From contig NZ_OY781099.1 of the NCBI RefSeq assembly GCF_963676325.1, positions 1,984,001-2,048,000 on the forward strand: a stretch of 64,000 bases of DNA, written 5' to 3'. Below the pieces are notes generated by a model. It made no database searches, had not been told where the DNA came from, and worked only from the letters and a program-made list of their open reading frames with translations. Below, in pieces: positions 36,758-46,767 of this stretch (its first letter is position 1; each line of letters starts with the position of its first letter). The DNA is from an uncultured Bacteroides sp. (GTDB lineage: Bacteria; Bacteroidota; Bacteroidia; Bacteroidales; Bacteroidaceae). Position numbers and translations under genes: made by a program.

Positions 36758-37015
36758 CTAACGGCTCGACCTATCGGTTAAAACAATAGTATCACCCGAC
36801 AACGTTAATACTTCGAAATCAGACAGACATATATATTGTCTTACTGTACGGTCGTAAACATGTTTAACATAACGGTTGCAGTTATAATAAAATTCTGTAC
36901 CTTTTTTTAATGTTTTTAATGTACAACCATTGTAAGGTGTTGATTTTGAACGCATTACGATAAAACGTATGAAAAAAATAAACAAAACGATTGTTATAGT
37001 TGATAAGATAATCAT
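36758..37015 (-). CDS. Small prophage membrane protein (85 aa)
   Basis: An 85-residue protein with an N-terminal membrane helix (ILSTITIVLFIFFIRFIVM) and a soluble part rich in Tyr, Cys and Thr (GCTLKTLKKGTEFYYNCNRYVKHVY). It lies between the first prophage gene and rep. No family recognised. Confidence 0.65.
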   Translation of the reverse strand: MIILSTITIVLFIFFIRFIVMRSKSTPYNGCTLKTLKKGTEFYYNCNRYVKHVYDRTVRQYICLSDFEVLTLSGDTIVLTDRSSR

Positions 37016-37031
37016 AGTAATTTTTCTTTAT

Positions 37032-37478
37032 TTAGTTAATAATTTCCACGAAATAAGGGCTTAAAGCAAAAGGAACAATAGGAGTATCAAAAGTATTTAT
37101 ACGCATACTAATAAGCTTTTTATTATAACTTTTCATTCCTATACTAGCCGTGACAGAGATAAGCGACGTTAACAAAGTATGTACTTTGTTTTCATATTCG
37201 GGCACGTCGGAATATTGCGATAACTGTAATATCATGTTCTGAGCAACACTAAAAGAGCGTTGAACATTTATATCTTTACAGCAGAATTTAGAATATTTCA
37301 TTGTAACCCGATTGATATCTTTAATACATGCTGCAAAAACATAACGCAGGACACGCACACGACGGTCAAACATCTTTGCGGCATCCGCTTTGCGGGAAAA
37401 ATAGTACTTAAAGTTCTTTGTACACACGTAATATGGAAATTTACGTTTATCGTGTGATTGCTTTACTTGTAGTTGCAT
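37032..37478 (-). CDS. First prophage gene, unknown function (148 aa)
   Basis: A 148-residue basic protein (KFPYYVCTKNFKYYFSRKADAAKMFDRRVRVLRYVF...) with no recognised family. The ATG at 37478 is chosen. The frame is open up to a TTG at 37502, but that codon overlaps the -7 box at 37500-37507 and would precede the transcript start. Leading position and basic nature suggest an early or regulatory DNA-interacting protein, which is only inference. Confidence 0.65.
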   Translation of the reverse strand: MQLQVKQSHDKRKFPYYVCTKNFKYYFSRKADAAKMFDRRVRVLRYVFAACIKDINRVTMKYSKFCCKDINVQRSFSVAQNMILQLSQYSDVPEYENKVHTLLTSLISVTASIGMKSYNKKLISMRINTFDTPIVPFALSPYFVEIIN

Positions 37479-37499
37479 ACTGTTTTTTTTATTATGCTT

Positions 37500-37507
37500 C
37501 AAATATA
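37500..37507 (-). promoter_or_regulatory. Promoter -7 box driving the prophage operon
   Basis: The minus strand reads TATATTTG, an exact TAnnTTTG box, ending 22 bp upstream of the ATG at 37478. It lies 4 bp inside the right repeat, so the promoter is regenerated next to the att site in both integrated and circular forms. No clear -33 TTTG. Confidence 0.6.
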
Positions 37508-37508
37508 G

Positions 37509-37536
37509 TTGTTTAATAATTATGATTATGTTTAAT
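37509..37536. repeat. Right dif-like XerC/XerD site (attR)
   Basis: Arm TTGTTTAATAA, centre TTATGA, arm TTATGTTTAAT. The 19-bp core 37511-37529 matches 30329-30347 exactly. The right arm here is closer to the XerD consensus (TTATGTTAA...) than the left copy, fitting a host-derived half-site on this side. Confidence 0.8.
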
Positions 37537-37590
37537 AGATAATAGAAAAATTAAAAAGAGACACTCTTTTCTTCATTTTCCTGCTATCAT

Positions 37591-37627
37591 AAAAAAGCCA
37601 CTTAAGAATTTCTTAAGTGGCTTTTTT
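37591..37627. terminator. Bidirectional terminator between prophage and TPR/gyrA genes
   Basis: An 11-bp perfect stem (GCCACTTAAGA and complement) with loop ATT, flanked by six A and seven T. Before prophage insertion it could have served both usp and the gyrA operon. Confidence 0.92.
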
Positions 37628-37648
37628 TATAATAATTATGTTTTGCTT

Positions 37649-38875
37649 TTATTTTCCTTGTGATGCCTCAACTTCTTTTGCTAATTCATCAAATACAGGA
37701 CCGCCGATACCTAACTTGTAGTAAACGGTATAAAGTCCACTAAGCCATAATTCTTTGTTGTTTGGCTTCAACTCTCTAGCTTTTTCATAACATGGTTTAG
37801 CATTCTCATAGAACTTTGTTATTTTAACTTGCTCTGCTTTAAATTTAGGATCATTAAAATCTACTTTAGAAGCAGCATCCAAAGCTTGAGTCCAATATGC
37901 TAATCCCATATTTGAATATGCTTCTGCATATTTAGGATCTACTTCTATTGTCTTTTTATAAAACTCAATAGCCTTATCGTAGTTCTTCATGCTTTGGCTC
38001 AAATAACCTTTTACATAAAGGAAAAATGCATTCTTAGGATCTTTTGCTATCATTTGATCTGCAAAAGTCATAGCGTCATCAAATTTATTTGTATTGCTGT
38101 AATAGTCTACAAGATGGCCAAAAAAGTAGTTATTGTCACTAAAAGTAACAATCCCGTCTTTTAAGGTTTTAATCCAATTTGTAGTATCTTTCAGCGCTTT
38201 GTATCCTTCTGCAACTAATTGCATAGCGCTATTGCCGTTTCCTTTATCGTTCTTAGCTATAAGGCCATATTTAATAGCGTTTGGATAATCATTCATCCTT
38301 GTAGCTGAAAGAGAAGCATAGAAGGCGACCATAGATAAAAGAGTGTCTTTAGCTGCTAGTTGCTCTTTCTCAAGAATTGGTGCACTTGCTAAATCCACGT
38401 ACATTCCAAAAAAGTCAAGTGCTTCTTTGTTTTTACCTAAATTGTAGTATTGACTACCTCCATTGATTAAGTTAACTCTCTCAGTCTTAATAGTAGGAGC
38501 ATTTTTAGATCTGAATTTGAACTTCACTTTCCCTTTTTCATCAGGAATTTGTTCTAGTTGATCACATTTAAGGAAATAGCCAAGCATCTTATAAAGGCTA
38601 TTATATGACTTTAAAGTGTCATATGGTTGTCTTAAATAAGCTTTTTCTATCTCTTTCTCATTTATTCTCTTTTGAATGAGACCAGCAACGTTCCATGTGT
38701 TTGCCTGATTTTTTGTTTCTGCGTTTTCCAAAGCTTCACCAATTAGCTTTTCAGCATCAGTAAAGTTCGGTTTTACATCTTCTGCCAAGCTTTTAGCTTG
38801 CTTAACGTTCTTTTCCTGAGCGAAAGAGAAACCAGCAGCCAATAGCAGGACAATTGAAAATAATACTCTTTTCAT
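37649..38875 (-). CDS. Periplasmic or outer-membrane TPR protein
   Basis: A 408-residue protein. The start at 38875 gives a proper signal peptide (MKRVLFSIVLLLAAGFSFAQ); the longer frame from 38917 overlaps gyrA and adds a non-signal leader. TPR repeats are clear near the C-terminal half (FFLYVKGYLSQSMKNYDKAIEFYKKTIEVDPKYAEAYSNMGLAYW). No catalytic motif. It follows gyrA by 28 bp and may be cotranscribed. Confidence 0.88.
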   Translation of the reverse strand: MKRVLFSIVLLLAAGFSFAQEKNVKQAKSLAEDVKPNFTDAEKLIGEALENAETKNQANTWNVAGLIQKRINEKEIEKAYLRQPYDTLKSYNSLYKMLGYFLKCDQLEQIPDEKGKVKFKFRSKNAPTIKTERVNLINGGSQYYNLGKNKEALDFFGMYVDLASAPILEKEQLAAKDTLLSMVAFYASLSATRMNDYPNAIKYGLIAKNDKGNGNSAMQLVAEGYKALKDTTNWIKTLKDGIVTFSDNNYFFGHLVDYYSNTNKFDDAMTFADQMIAKDPKNAFFLYVKGYLSQSMKNYDKAIEFYKKTIEVDPKYAEAYSNMGLAYWTQALDAASKVDFNDPKFKAEQVKITKFYENAKPCYEKARELKPNNKELWLSGLYTVYYKLGIGGPVFDELAKEVEASQGK

Positions 38876-38903
38876 ACTTTTTTGTGGATTAAATATTAAA
38901 CTT

Positions 38904-41438
38904 TTATTCTTCATCATTTGCCTGTTCTACTGAACTGACATTTTCAGGGTTAATAATTTCTTCATCTTCATCCGATAAATCTACTTCTTCCAAGCTTTCA
39001 GATGTTACTTTACATACAGAACCAATTTGATCGTTACGTTTTTCGAGGTTAATTAGTCTTACCCCTTGTGTTGCACGACCCATAATTCTGACGTTTTCTA
39101 CTTTCAGACGGATGGTGATTCCTGATTTATTTATAATCATCAAATCATTATCATCAGTTACAGATTTAATTGCAACTAGTTTACCTGTTTTCTCTGTGAT
39201 ATTCAGAGTCTTAACACCTTTACCGCCACGGTTTGTAATACGATAATCATCAATATCCGAACGTTTTCCATATCCTTGTTCAGAAACAACCATGACTGAT
39301 TCTGTTTCTTTATCTTTAATACAAATCATTCCGATTACTTCATCGTCTTCACTATCAAGTGTCATACCACGAACTCCGGTTGCGGTTCTACCCATCTCAC
39401 GGACTGCAGCCTCATTGAAGCGGATTGCACGACCCTTGCGGTTAGCAATGATTATTTCATTGTCACCCTTAGTCATACGAACTTCTATTACCTGGTCATC
39501 TTCGCGAATGGTAATAGCATTTATACCATTTTGACGTGGACGAGAATACTGTTCAAGCTTGGTTTTCTTTATAACACCTTTCTTGGTGCAGAAAAGAATA
39601 TAATGATTATTGATAAACTCTTGATCAGTAAGGCTCTGTACGCGAACAAATGCGTTTACTTTGTCGTCAGAATCAATGTTTAGCAGGTTCTGAATTGCTC
39701 TACCTTTTGAATTCTTTGTTCCTTCAGGAATTTCGTAAACCTTCAACCAATAACATTTTCCTTTTTGAGTGAAGAACATCATTGTATTGTGCATTGTAGC
39801 CGGATAAATGTTTTCTACGAAATCTTCATCACGGGTTTCAGTACCTTTAGATCCTACTCCTCCTCTATTCTGAGAATGGAATTCTGCCAATGGTGTACGT
39901 TTGATATATCCTAAATGAGAGATAGTGATAACCATCTGATCATCAGCATAGAAGTCCTCTGGGTTGAATTCTTCAGAAGAATAAACGATTTCAGAACGAC
40001 GTTCGTCACCGAATTTAGCTTTAACCTCAAGAAGTTCGTCTTTGATAACCTGACGACAGATTTCGTCATTTGCCAGAATTTCTTCTAAGTGGGCAATCGT
40101 CTTCATGAGTTCTTCATATTCTGCATGAAGTTGATCCTGCATTAGTCCGGTTAACTGACGTAGACGCATTTCAACGATGGCACGAGACTGTATTTCTGAC
40201 AGGTTAAATCGTTCAATTAAGCCTGCAATAGCTTCATTAGGAGTTTTAGCTGCACGAATGATTTTGATTACTTCATCAATGTTATCAGACGCAATAATTA
40301 AACCTTCTAAGATGTGAGCACGTTCTTTTGCTTTTCTCAGCTCGTATTGTGTACGACGAATCACAACTTCGTGTCTGTGTTCAACGAAGTTTGAGATTAA
40401 GTCAAGAAGATTAAGCATTTTAGGACGTCCATGAACAAGAGCAATGTTGTTCACACCAAAAGAAGTCTGCATAGCAGTCATTTTAAACAATTTGTTTAAA
40501 ACAACGCTAGAGTTTGCATCTCTCTTCACGTCAACTACAATACGCATACCTTCACGGTCGGACTCATCATTTACATTGGATATTCCTTCAATTCTTTTTT
40601 CTGACACTAAGTCAGCAATAGCCTTGATAAGTTCTGCCTTATTTACGTTATAAGGAATTTCTGTAACGATAATCTTGTCGTGTGAACTTTCTGCTTCGAT
40701 ATTAGCTTTAGCACGCATCACAACTCTACCCCTACCTGTAAGGTAAGCTTCGCGAACGCCGCTAACTCCGTAAATATATCCACCTGTTGGGAAATCGGGA
40801 GCTTTTACGTATTGCATTAGCTCTTCGATAGTTATATCTTTATTATCCAGATATGCATCACAAGCGTCGATTACTTCAGAAAGATTATGAGGAGGCATGT
40901 TTGTTGCCATACCTACGGCAATACCCGAAGCACCGTTTACTAATAGATTAGGAATACGGGTTGGTAAAACCTTTGGTTCCTGAAGAGTATCGTCAAAGTT
41001 ATTTTGGAAATCAACAGTTTCTTTGTCAATATCTCTCATCATCTCCTCGCCAACCTTATTAAGACGAGCTTCTGTATAACGCATAGCAGCAGGGCTGTCA
41101 CCGTCTACAGATCCAAAGTTACCTTGTCCGTCTACTAAAGTATAGCGCATTGCCCATTCCTGAGCCATTCTTACCATTGCACCATAAACAGATGAATCGC
41201 CATGTGGGTGATATTTACCCAAAACTTCACCGACGATTCTGGCAGATTTCTTATAAGGTTTATCTGAAGTATTACCTAGTTCGTTCATCGCAAAGAGAAT
41301 TCTCCGGTGAACGGGTTTGAATCCATCTCTAACATCTGGAAGAGCACGTGATACAATAACCGACATTGAATAGTCAATGTACGATGATTTCATCTCATCT
41401 TCAATGTTAATTTTTATAATTCTGTCTTGTTCAAGCAT
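38904..41438 (-). CDS. gyrA: DNA gyrase subunit A
   Basis: An 844-residue type IIA topoisomerase subunit. The QRDR region ([37 protein letters not shown]) and the catalytic tyrosine in [10 protein letters not shown] are intact. The C-terminal beta-pinwheel includes a gyrase-box-like segment ([11 protein letters not shown]), and an acidic tail closes the protein. Together with GyrB it introduces negative supercoils. The Ser in GDSS of the QRDR is the usual quinolone-sensitive residue. Confidence 0.97.
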   Translation of the reverse strand: MLEQDRIIKINIEDEMKSSYIDYSMSVIVSRALPDVRDGFKPVHRRILFAMNELGNTSDKPYKKSARIVGEVLGKYHPHGDSSVYGAMVRMAQEWAMRYTLVDGQGNFGSVDGDSPAAMRYTEARLNKVGEEMMRDIDKETVDFQNNFDDTLQEPKVLPTRIPNLLVNGASGIAVGMATNMPPHNLSEVIDACDAYLDNKDITIEELMQYVKAPDFPTGGYIYGVSGVREAYLTGRGRVVMRAKANIEAESSHDKIIVTEIPYNVNKAELIKAIADLVSEKRIEGISNVNDESDREGMRIVVDVKRDANSSVVLNKLFKMTAMQTSFGVNNIALVHGRPKMLNLLDLISNFVEHRHEVVIRRTQYELRKAKERAHILEGLIIASDNIDEVIKIIRAAKTPNEAIAGLIERFNLSEIQSRAIVEMRLRQLTGLMQDQLHAEYEELMKTIAHLEEILANDEICRQVIKDELLEVKAKFGDERRSEIVYSSEEFNPEDFYADDQMVITISHLGYIKRTPLAEFHSQNRGGVGSKGTETRDEDFVENIYPATMHNTMMFFTQKGKCYWLKVYEIPEGTKNSKGRAIQNLLNIDSDDKVNAFVRVQSLTDQEFINNHYILFCTKKGVIKKTKLEQYSRPRQNGINAITIREDDQVIEVRMTKGDNEIIIANRKGRAIRFNEAAVREMGRTATGVRGMTLDSEDDEVIGMICIKDKETESVMVVSEQGYGKRSDIDDYRITNRGGKGVKTLNITEKTGKLVAIKSVTDDNDLMIINKSGITIRLKVENVRIMGRATQGVRLINLEKRNDQIGSVCKVTSESLEEVDLSDEDEEIINPENVSSVEQANDEE

Positions 41439-41898
41439 TTAAAAAGATTATTAATTATACATTTGTGGCTTTTAAAAAACCACGCTAAAGTAATACTTTT
41501 CCCTGAAATATAAAAGCTTTCAGGTAAAAACTTTCTTTTTGGATGGTTATATCCACCGTTTAGATAAATTTATTAGAGAGTTTAATTCTTTTCTGGTGAA
41601 GTATCCTTTTTATAATGTAGCTCTTATTTATTTTAGGTGTACAGCTTTATATGAATAAGTGTACACTTCAATTTGAAATACTGTAGGCGTTTTTATGAAT
41701 AAAACCGTTATCATTCCCTAAATAATAACCTTATATTGAATAAGGTATTATTAGAATACAACTAAAACATGCATTTATTCGTTATTATGATATAATGGCA
41801 CACCTTTTGTTATTTGTAATTAAGTGTGTAAGAAGATGCGCAGAATTAAGTAAATGTGTATCTTTGCAATGTATAATTAGATAAGGAGAAATAAATTT
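41439..41898. other. Divergent gyrA / clpC intergenic region
   Basis: 460 bp without a gene. It holds the clpC promoter, an imperfect GTGTACA inverted pair near 41638-41672, and AT-rich DNA. A plain gyrA promoter is not clear; a minus-strand TACTTTAG near 41489 is only a partial -7 match. Confidence 0.6.
41859..41866 (+). promoter_or_regulatory. -7 box of clpC
   Basis: TATCTTTG followed by C, 32 bp upstream of the clpC ATG. No matching -33 box seen. No CIRCE element recognised. Confidence 0.65.
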
Positions 41899-44427
41899 AT
41901 GGATAATCAATTCTCACAAAAAGTATCAGAAGTCATAATCTATAGCAAAGAAGAAGCTAATAGATTGAATAATGGCTTTATTGGCCCCGAACACTTGTTC
42001 CTGGGACTGCTTCGTAATGGCGAAGGAAAAGCCATTGAGATACTTTCCAAGCTCAATATAAATTTCACGGAGATTAAAACTCTTATAGAAAATAAACTAC
42101 GCGAAATGGCAGATCCTATAGGTTATATGGTAGATGATATTGTATTGACAGCAGAAGCTTCTAAAGTATTGAAAATGTGTATTCTAGAAGCTCGCCTTCT
42201 TAAGAGCCCAGTTGCTGATACTGAACATATGCTTTTAGCAATATTAAAAGAGAAAAATAATATGGTAGCCAAAGCCCTGGAAGAAAAAGATGTAGAGTAT
42301 AAGACTGTATACGAACAACTTTCATTACAACCTGATATCAATGCAGGATTAGGTTTTAGCGAAGATGATGAAGAGGAAGAAGATGATATACAACGTCCTG
42401 ATGATAGTGCTTCGAAGAAACAACAAACCCAGGCTCCTCCCCGTAAAACAGCGAATGACACTCCTGTGCTTGACAATTTTGGCACAGACATGACACGTGC
42501 TGCCGAGGAAGGAAAACTGGATCCGATTGTTGGACGTGAAAAGGAAATAGAACGTGTAGCTCAGATACTTAGCCGTAGAAAAAAGAATAATCCAATTCTT
42601 ATTGGTGAACCCGGAGTTGGAAAGTCTGCCATTGTGGAGGGCTTGGCATTAAGAATCACTCAGAAAAAGGTTTCGCGTATATTATTTGATAAGCGCGTTA
42701 TTTCGCTCGACATGACTTCTGTTGTGGCCGGCACTAAGTACCGTGGCCAGTTTGAGGAACGTATTCGTTCCATTCTCAATGAGTTACAGAAGAATCCGAA
42801 TATAATCCTTTTCATCGATGAAATCCATACTATTGTTGGAGCCGGCTCTGCCACAGGATCGATGGATGCGGCAAATATGCTTAAACCGGCACTTGCCCGT
42901 GGCGAGATACAATGTATCGGAGCGACTACAACCGATGAATACAGAAAAAACATCGAAAAAGATGGAGCCTTAGAGCGTCGTTTTCAGAAAGTTATGGTTG
43001 AACCAACCACTCCTGACGAGACTCTTCAGATTCTGAGAAATATAAAGGAAAAATATGAAGATCATCATAATGTAGCTTATACAGACGAGGCATTACTAGC
43101 TTGTGTTAAGCTGACAGAACGTTATGTTACCGATCGTAATTTCCCTGATAAGGCTATCGATGCACTCGATGAAGCCGGTTCACGCGTACATCTTGCTAAT
43201 ATTAATGTACCAAAGGAGATTGAAGAGCAGGAAAAACTGATTGATGAAACAAAAAGTAAGAAGAATGAAGCGGTAAAATCGCAGAATTATGAGCTTGCGG
43301 CTAGTTTCAGAGATAAAGAAAAAGAATATACCAATCAGCTGGACGATTTGAAACGTGACTGGGAAGCTAATATTAAACAGAATAGACAAACTGTTGACGA
43401 AGAGGAAATTGCGGAAGTTGTTTCTATGATTTCGGGCATACCAGTACAACGAATGGCGCAGGCTGAAGGAATGAAACTTGCCAAAATGAAGGATGATCTT
43501 CTTTCTAAGGTTGTTGCACAGGATCCGGCTGTAGATAAGCTAGTTAAGGCTATCCGCAGAAGCCGTGTGGGACTTAAAGATCCTAATAAGCCAATTGGTA
43601 CATTTATGTTCTTAGGGCCGACTGGTGTGGGTAAAACCCTTTTAGCCAAGGAACTGGCAAAGTATATGTTCGGTTCTTCGGATGCTTTGATTCGAATAGA
43701 TATGAGTGAATATATGGAAAAATTCACGGTTTCTCGTTTGGTTGGAGCTCCTCCGGGATACGTTGGTTATGAAGAAGGTGGTCAGTTGACAGAGAAAGTA
43801 AGAAGAAAACCTTATTCTATCGTACTTTTGGATGAAATAGAAAAGGCACATCCTGATGTATTCAATATATTGCTGCAAATTATGGATGAAGGACGTTTAA
43901 CTGACAGTTATGGCAAAACAGTGGACTTTAAGAACACGGTTTTAATTATGACCTCTAATATCGGAACCCGTCAGTTGAAGGAATTTGGACATGGCGTAGG
44001 CTTTGCAACTCAAAGTCGCCTTGACGATAAAGAGTTTGCACGTAATGTAATTCAAAAGGCCTTAAATAAGTCCTTTGCACCTGAATTTATTAATCGTATT
44101 GATGAGATAATTACCTTTGATCAGCTCTCTTTAGATGCTATTACAAAGATAGTGGATATAGAATTGTCCGGACTTTATGGACGCATTGAAACTATTGGTT
44201 ATAAGTTAGTTATCACTGATCAGGCTAAAAAGTTCTTAGCTTCTAAAGGTTACGATGTACAGTTTGGTGCCCGTCCTTTGAAGCGTGCGATACAAAACTA
44301 TCTGGAAGATGGATTATCTGAAATTATCATCACTTCCGGTATAAAAGAAGGTGATACAATATCAGTCGATTTCACCGAAGGAAATACAGATTTAAGCATG
44401 TCGGTTATTAAACCAACAGTAGAATAA
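41899..44427 (+). CDS. clpC: ClpC-type AAA+ chaperone ATPase
   Basis: An 842-residue Clp/Hsp100 protein. The N-domain has two Clp repeats (1-140) and is followed by a Ser/Glu/Gln-rich linker. AAA-1 has Walker A GEPGVGKS. A UVR-like middle segment (NYELAASFRDKEKEY) marks ClpC rather than ClpB. AAA-2 has GPTGVGKT and the C-terminal D2-small domain. It unfolds substrates for ClpP or acts as a stress chaperone. Followed by a terminator and htpG, so two chaperone genes sit together. Confidence 0.95.
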   Translation: MDNQFSQKVSEVIIYSKEEANRLNNGFIGPEHLFLGLLRNGEGKAIEILSKLNINFTEIKTLIENKLREMADPIGYMVDDIVLTAEASKVLKMCILEARLLKSPVADTEHMLLAILKEKNNMVAKALEEKDVEYKTVYEQLSLQPDINAGLGFSEDDEEEEDDIQRPDDSASKKQQTQAPPRKTANDTPVLDNFGTDMTRAAEEGKLDPIVGREKEIERVAQILSRRKKNNPILIGEPGVGKSAIVEGLALRITQKKVSRILFDKRVISLDMTSVVAGTKYRGQFEERIRSILNELQKNPNIILFIDEIHTIVGAGSATGSMDAANMLKPALARGEIQCIGATTTDEYRKNIEKDGALERRFQKVMVEPTTPDETLQILRNIKEKYEDHHNVAYTDEALLACVKLTERYVTDRNFPDKAIDALDEAGSRVHLANINVPKEIEEQEKLIDETKSKKNEAVKSQNYELAASFRDKEKEYTNQLDDLKRDWEANIKQNRQTVDEEEIAEVVSMISGIPVQRMAQAEGMKLAKMKDDLLSKVVAQDPAVDKLVKAIRRSRVGLKDPNKPIGTFMFLGPTGVGKTLLAKELAKYMFGSSDALIRIDMSEYMEKFTVSRLVGAPPGYVGYEEGGQLTEKVRRKPYSIVLLDEIEKAHPDVFNILLQIMDEGRLTDSYGKTVDFKNTVLIMTSNIGTRQLKEFGHGVGFATQSRLDDKEFARNVIQKALNKSFAPEFINRIDEIITFDQLSLDAITKIVDIELSGLYGRIETIGYKLVITDQAKKFLASKGYDVQFGARPLKRAIQNYLEDGLSEIIITSGIKEGDTISVDFTEGNTDLSMSVIKPTVE

Positions 44428-44454
44428 ACAAAATCCCGAAATAAAATTCGGTCA

Positions 44455-44484
44455 AAATGTCAGATTATACCAAATCTGGCATTT
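44455..44484 (+). terminator. Rho-independent terminator of clpC
   Basis: AAATGTCAGATT pairs with AATCTGGCATTT (one G-U), followed by eight T in total. Confidence 0.9.
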
Positions 44485-44549
44485 TTTTTGTCTCTTTACT
44501 GGAAAAGAATATAATTTATTAAATAACAAATTAAAATATACTTGAGATT

Positions 44550-46595
44550 ATGCAAAAAGGAAACATTGGGGTAACTACCGAAAACATCTTCCCCGTCATT
44601 AAAAAGTTCTTGTATAGTGATCACGAGATCTTTCTTCGTGAGATAGTTTCTAATGCTGTAGATGCTACACAGAAACTGAAGACTTTTGCTTCTGTTGGAG
44701 AATTTAAGGGAGAATTAGGCGATCTTACAGTGAAAGTTTCATTAGGAAAAGATACCATTACGATTTCTGACCGCGGTACCGGACTTACGGCTGAAGAGAT
44801 TGACAAATACATCAACCAGATAGCTTTCTCCGGAGCAAATGATTTCCTGGAAAAATACCAGAATGATGCAAATGCCATTATCGGACACTTTGGTTTGGGA
44901 TTCTATTCTTCTTTTATGGTTTCCAAGAAAGTGGAAATTGTTACAAAATCATTTAAAGATGATGCTAAAGCAGTAAAATGGAGTTGCGATGGAAGTCCTG
45001 AGTTTACTTTGGAAGAAACAGAAAAAGCAGATCGTGGAACAGATATCATTCTTTATATTGACGATGATTGCAAAGAATTCCTGGAAGAAGCACGTATCTC
45101 TTCTCTGCTGAAAAAGTATTGTAGCTTCCTTGCTGTTCCGGTTGCTTTCGGAAAGAAAAAAGAATGGAATGACGGTAAACAGGTTGAAACTGAAGAGGAT
45201 AATGTAATTAATGACACAAATCCTTTATGGACTCGCAAACCGTCTGAATTAAAAGAAGAAGATTACAAGAAATTCTACACAGATCTTTATCCTATGTCTG
45301 ATGAACCATTGTTCTGGATTCATTTGAATGTAGATTATCCGTTTAATTTGACAGGTATCTTGTACTTCCCTAAAGTAAAAAGCAATATGGATCTGAATAA
45401 GAACAAGATTCAGCTGTATTGCAATCAGGTTTATGTAACTGATTCTGTTGAAGGAATTGTTCCTGACTTTTTGACATTACTTCATGGTGTAATTGATTCT
45501 CCGGATATTCCGCTAAACGTATCTCGCTCTTACCTTCAGAGCGATTCAAATGTGAAGAAAATCTCTTCTCATATTTCCAAGAAAGTGTCTGACCGTCTGC
45601 AATCTATCTTTAAAAACGACCGTAAGGAATTTGAAGATAAATGGGATGATCTGAAGATTTTTATTAATTACGGAATGCTTACACAGGAAGACTTTTATGA
45701 TAAAGCTGCCAAATTTGCATTATTAAAGGATACCGATTCTAAGTTCTACACGTTCGAAGAATATAAAACTTTGATAAAGGATAATCAGACAGACAAGGAT
45801 GGTAACCTAATTTATCTGTATGCCAACAATAAAGACGAGCAATTCAGCTATATTGAAGCTGCTACAAACAAAGGATATAATGTTTTGTTGTTAGATGGCC
45901 AGTTAGATACTGCAGTAGTAAATATGCTGGAACAAAAGTTGGAAAAGAGCCGCTTTACTCGTGTGGATAGTGATATTGTAGATCATCTGATTGCAAAAGA
46001 AGATAAAAAAGAGTCTGCTTTAGAAGAAGGACAACATGAAATTCTATCAACTCTTTTCAAAAGTCAGCTTCCTGCAATGGAAAAAGTTGAATTTAATATA
46101 GTTTCTCAGTCATTGGGCGAAAACGGTTCTCCTATTATGATTACTCAAAGCGAGTATATGCGTCGTATGAAAGAGATGGCTAATCTGCAACCAGGAATGA
46201 GTTTCTACGGTGAAATGCCTGATATGTTTAATTTAGTGGTTAATGCAGACCATAAATTAGTAAAAGAGGTCATGGATAGTGAAGATAAAGAATGTTCTGC
46301 TGCAATTCAACCAATTCAGGCTGAGATAGATTCTTTAAGTGCACGTCAAGAAGAACTAAAGAAACAACAGGAAGGTAAGAAAGATGAAGAAATTTCAGTT
46401 GCTGAGAAAGATGAATTGGCTGATATTGATAATAAATCGGCAGAATTAAAGACAAAGAAGGATTCTGTTTTAAGTAGTTATGCAGGAAATAATAAGATTA
46501 TTCGCCAATTAATCGACTTAGCTCTTCTTCAAAACAATATGTTAAAGGGTGAAGCTCTAAATAATTTTGTAAAAAGAAGCATTGAATTGATCTGA
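44550..46595 (+). CDS. htpG: Chaperone HtpG (Hsp90)
   Basis: A 681-residue Hsp90 family protein. The GHKL ATPase domain has EIFLREIVSNAVDATQKLK (catalytic Glu and Asn), ISDRGTGLTAEEI, and IGHFGLGFYSSFMV. A middle domain has NVSRSYLQSD, and a dimerisation domain follows. The region near 575-640 contains a charged coiled-coil insert (EELKKQQEGKKDEEISVAEKDELADI) longer than in E. coli. Likely heat-inducible; no specific control site seen. Confidence 0.95.
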   Translation: MQKGNIGVTTENIFPVIKKFLYSDHEIFLREIVSNAVDATQKLKTFASVGEFKGELGDLTVKVSLGKDTITISDRGTGLTAEEIDKYINQIAFSGANDFLEKYQNDANAIIGHFGLGFYSSFMVSKKVEIVTKSFKDDAKAVKWSCDGSPEFTLEETEKADRGTDIILYIDDDCKEFLEEARISSLLKKYCSFLAVPVAFGKKKEWNDGKQVETEEDNVINDTNPLWTRKPSELKEEDYKKFYTDLYPMSDEPLFWIHLNVDYPFNLTGILYFPKVKSNMDLNKNKIQLYCNQVYVTDSVEGIVPDFLTLLHGVIDSPDIPLNVSRSYLQSDSNVKKISSHISKKVSDRLQSIFKNDRKEFEDKWDDLKIFINYGMLTQEDFYDKAAKFALLKDTDSKFYTFEEYKTLIKDNQTDKDGNLIYLYANNKDEQFSYIEAATNKGYNVLLLDGQLDTAVVNMLEQKLEKSRFTRVDSDIVDHLIAKEDKKESALEEGQHEILSTLFKSQLPAMEKVEFNIVSQSLGENGSPIMITQSEYMRRMKEMANLQPGMSFYGEMPDMFNLVVNADHKLVKEVMDSEDKECSAAIQPIQAEIDSLSARQEELKKQQEGKKDEEISVAEKDELADIDNKSAELKTKKDSVLSSYAGNNKIIRQLIDLALLQNNMLKGEALNNFVKRSIELI

Positions 46596-46626
46596 TAAAC
46601 TCCTTTTAATAGGGTTTTTATATATA

Positions 46627-46668
46627 AAAAGAGCATTGCGGCTGAATATGGCTGTAATGCTCTTTTTT
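46627..46668 (+). terminator. Rho-independent terminator of htpG
   Basis: AAAAAGAGCATT with AATGCTCTTTTT outer stem, and an inner GCGGC/GCTGT stem, followed by T-tract. Confidence 0.88.
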
Positions 46669-46767
46669 TGCTTATAAAAAGCTTATTTGGTAAACGATAT
46701 ATGCAAACTATTCTCTATATTTGAATATTTATAACGATATTGGTAATTTTAGGTATTCATTTATTTT

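Larger units (their letters stand above)
30329..37529 (-). mobile_element. FLiP-like prophage candidate (about 7.18 kb, dif-integrated)
   Basis: The element is bounded by 19-bp perfect direct repeats 7,182 bp apart, each inside a dif-like Xer site. It carries 18 tightly packed minus-strand genes, with no housekeeping gene and no recombinase. Content seen: HUH Rep, candidate major capsid protein, lysozyme-like protein, many one-helix membrane proteins, and tandem paralogues at the 3' end. FLiP (Finnlakeviridae) is known as a roughly 9-kb circular ssDNA phage with an internal membrane and a double jelly-roll capsid, and this element fits a smaller relative. All reading frames appear intact, so it may be active. 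Confidence 0.8.

Noticed and set aside
37479..37502. TTG start adding eight residues to the first prophage gene
   Set aside because: It overlaps the -7 promoter box, so it would lie upstream of the transcript start.
30329..37529. Filamentous (Inoviridae) prophage
   Set aside because: Xer-site integration and small membrane proteins would fit, but no Zot-like ATPase is present and a lysozyme-like protein argues against chronic extrusion.
30329..37529. Microviridae-type prophage
   Set aside because: The Rep is HUH-type, but there is no large (500 aa or more) single-jelly-roll VP1 and no pilot protein; the many membrane proteins do not fit.
44550..46595. Clp/HtpG cluster as a defence island
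   Set aside because: Both are standard chaperones with intact family motifs; no defence genes adjoin.
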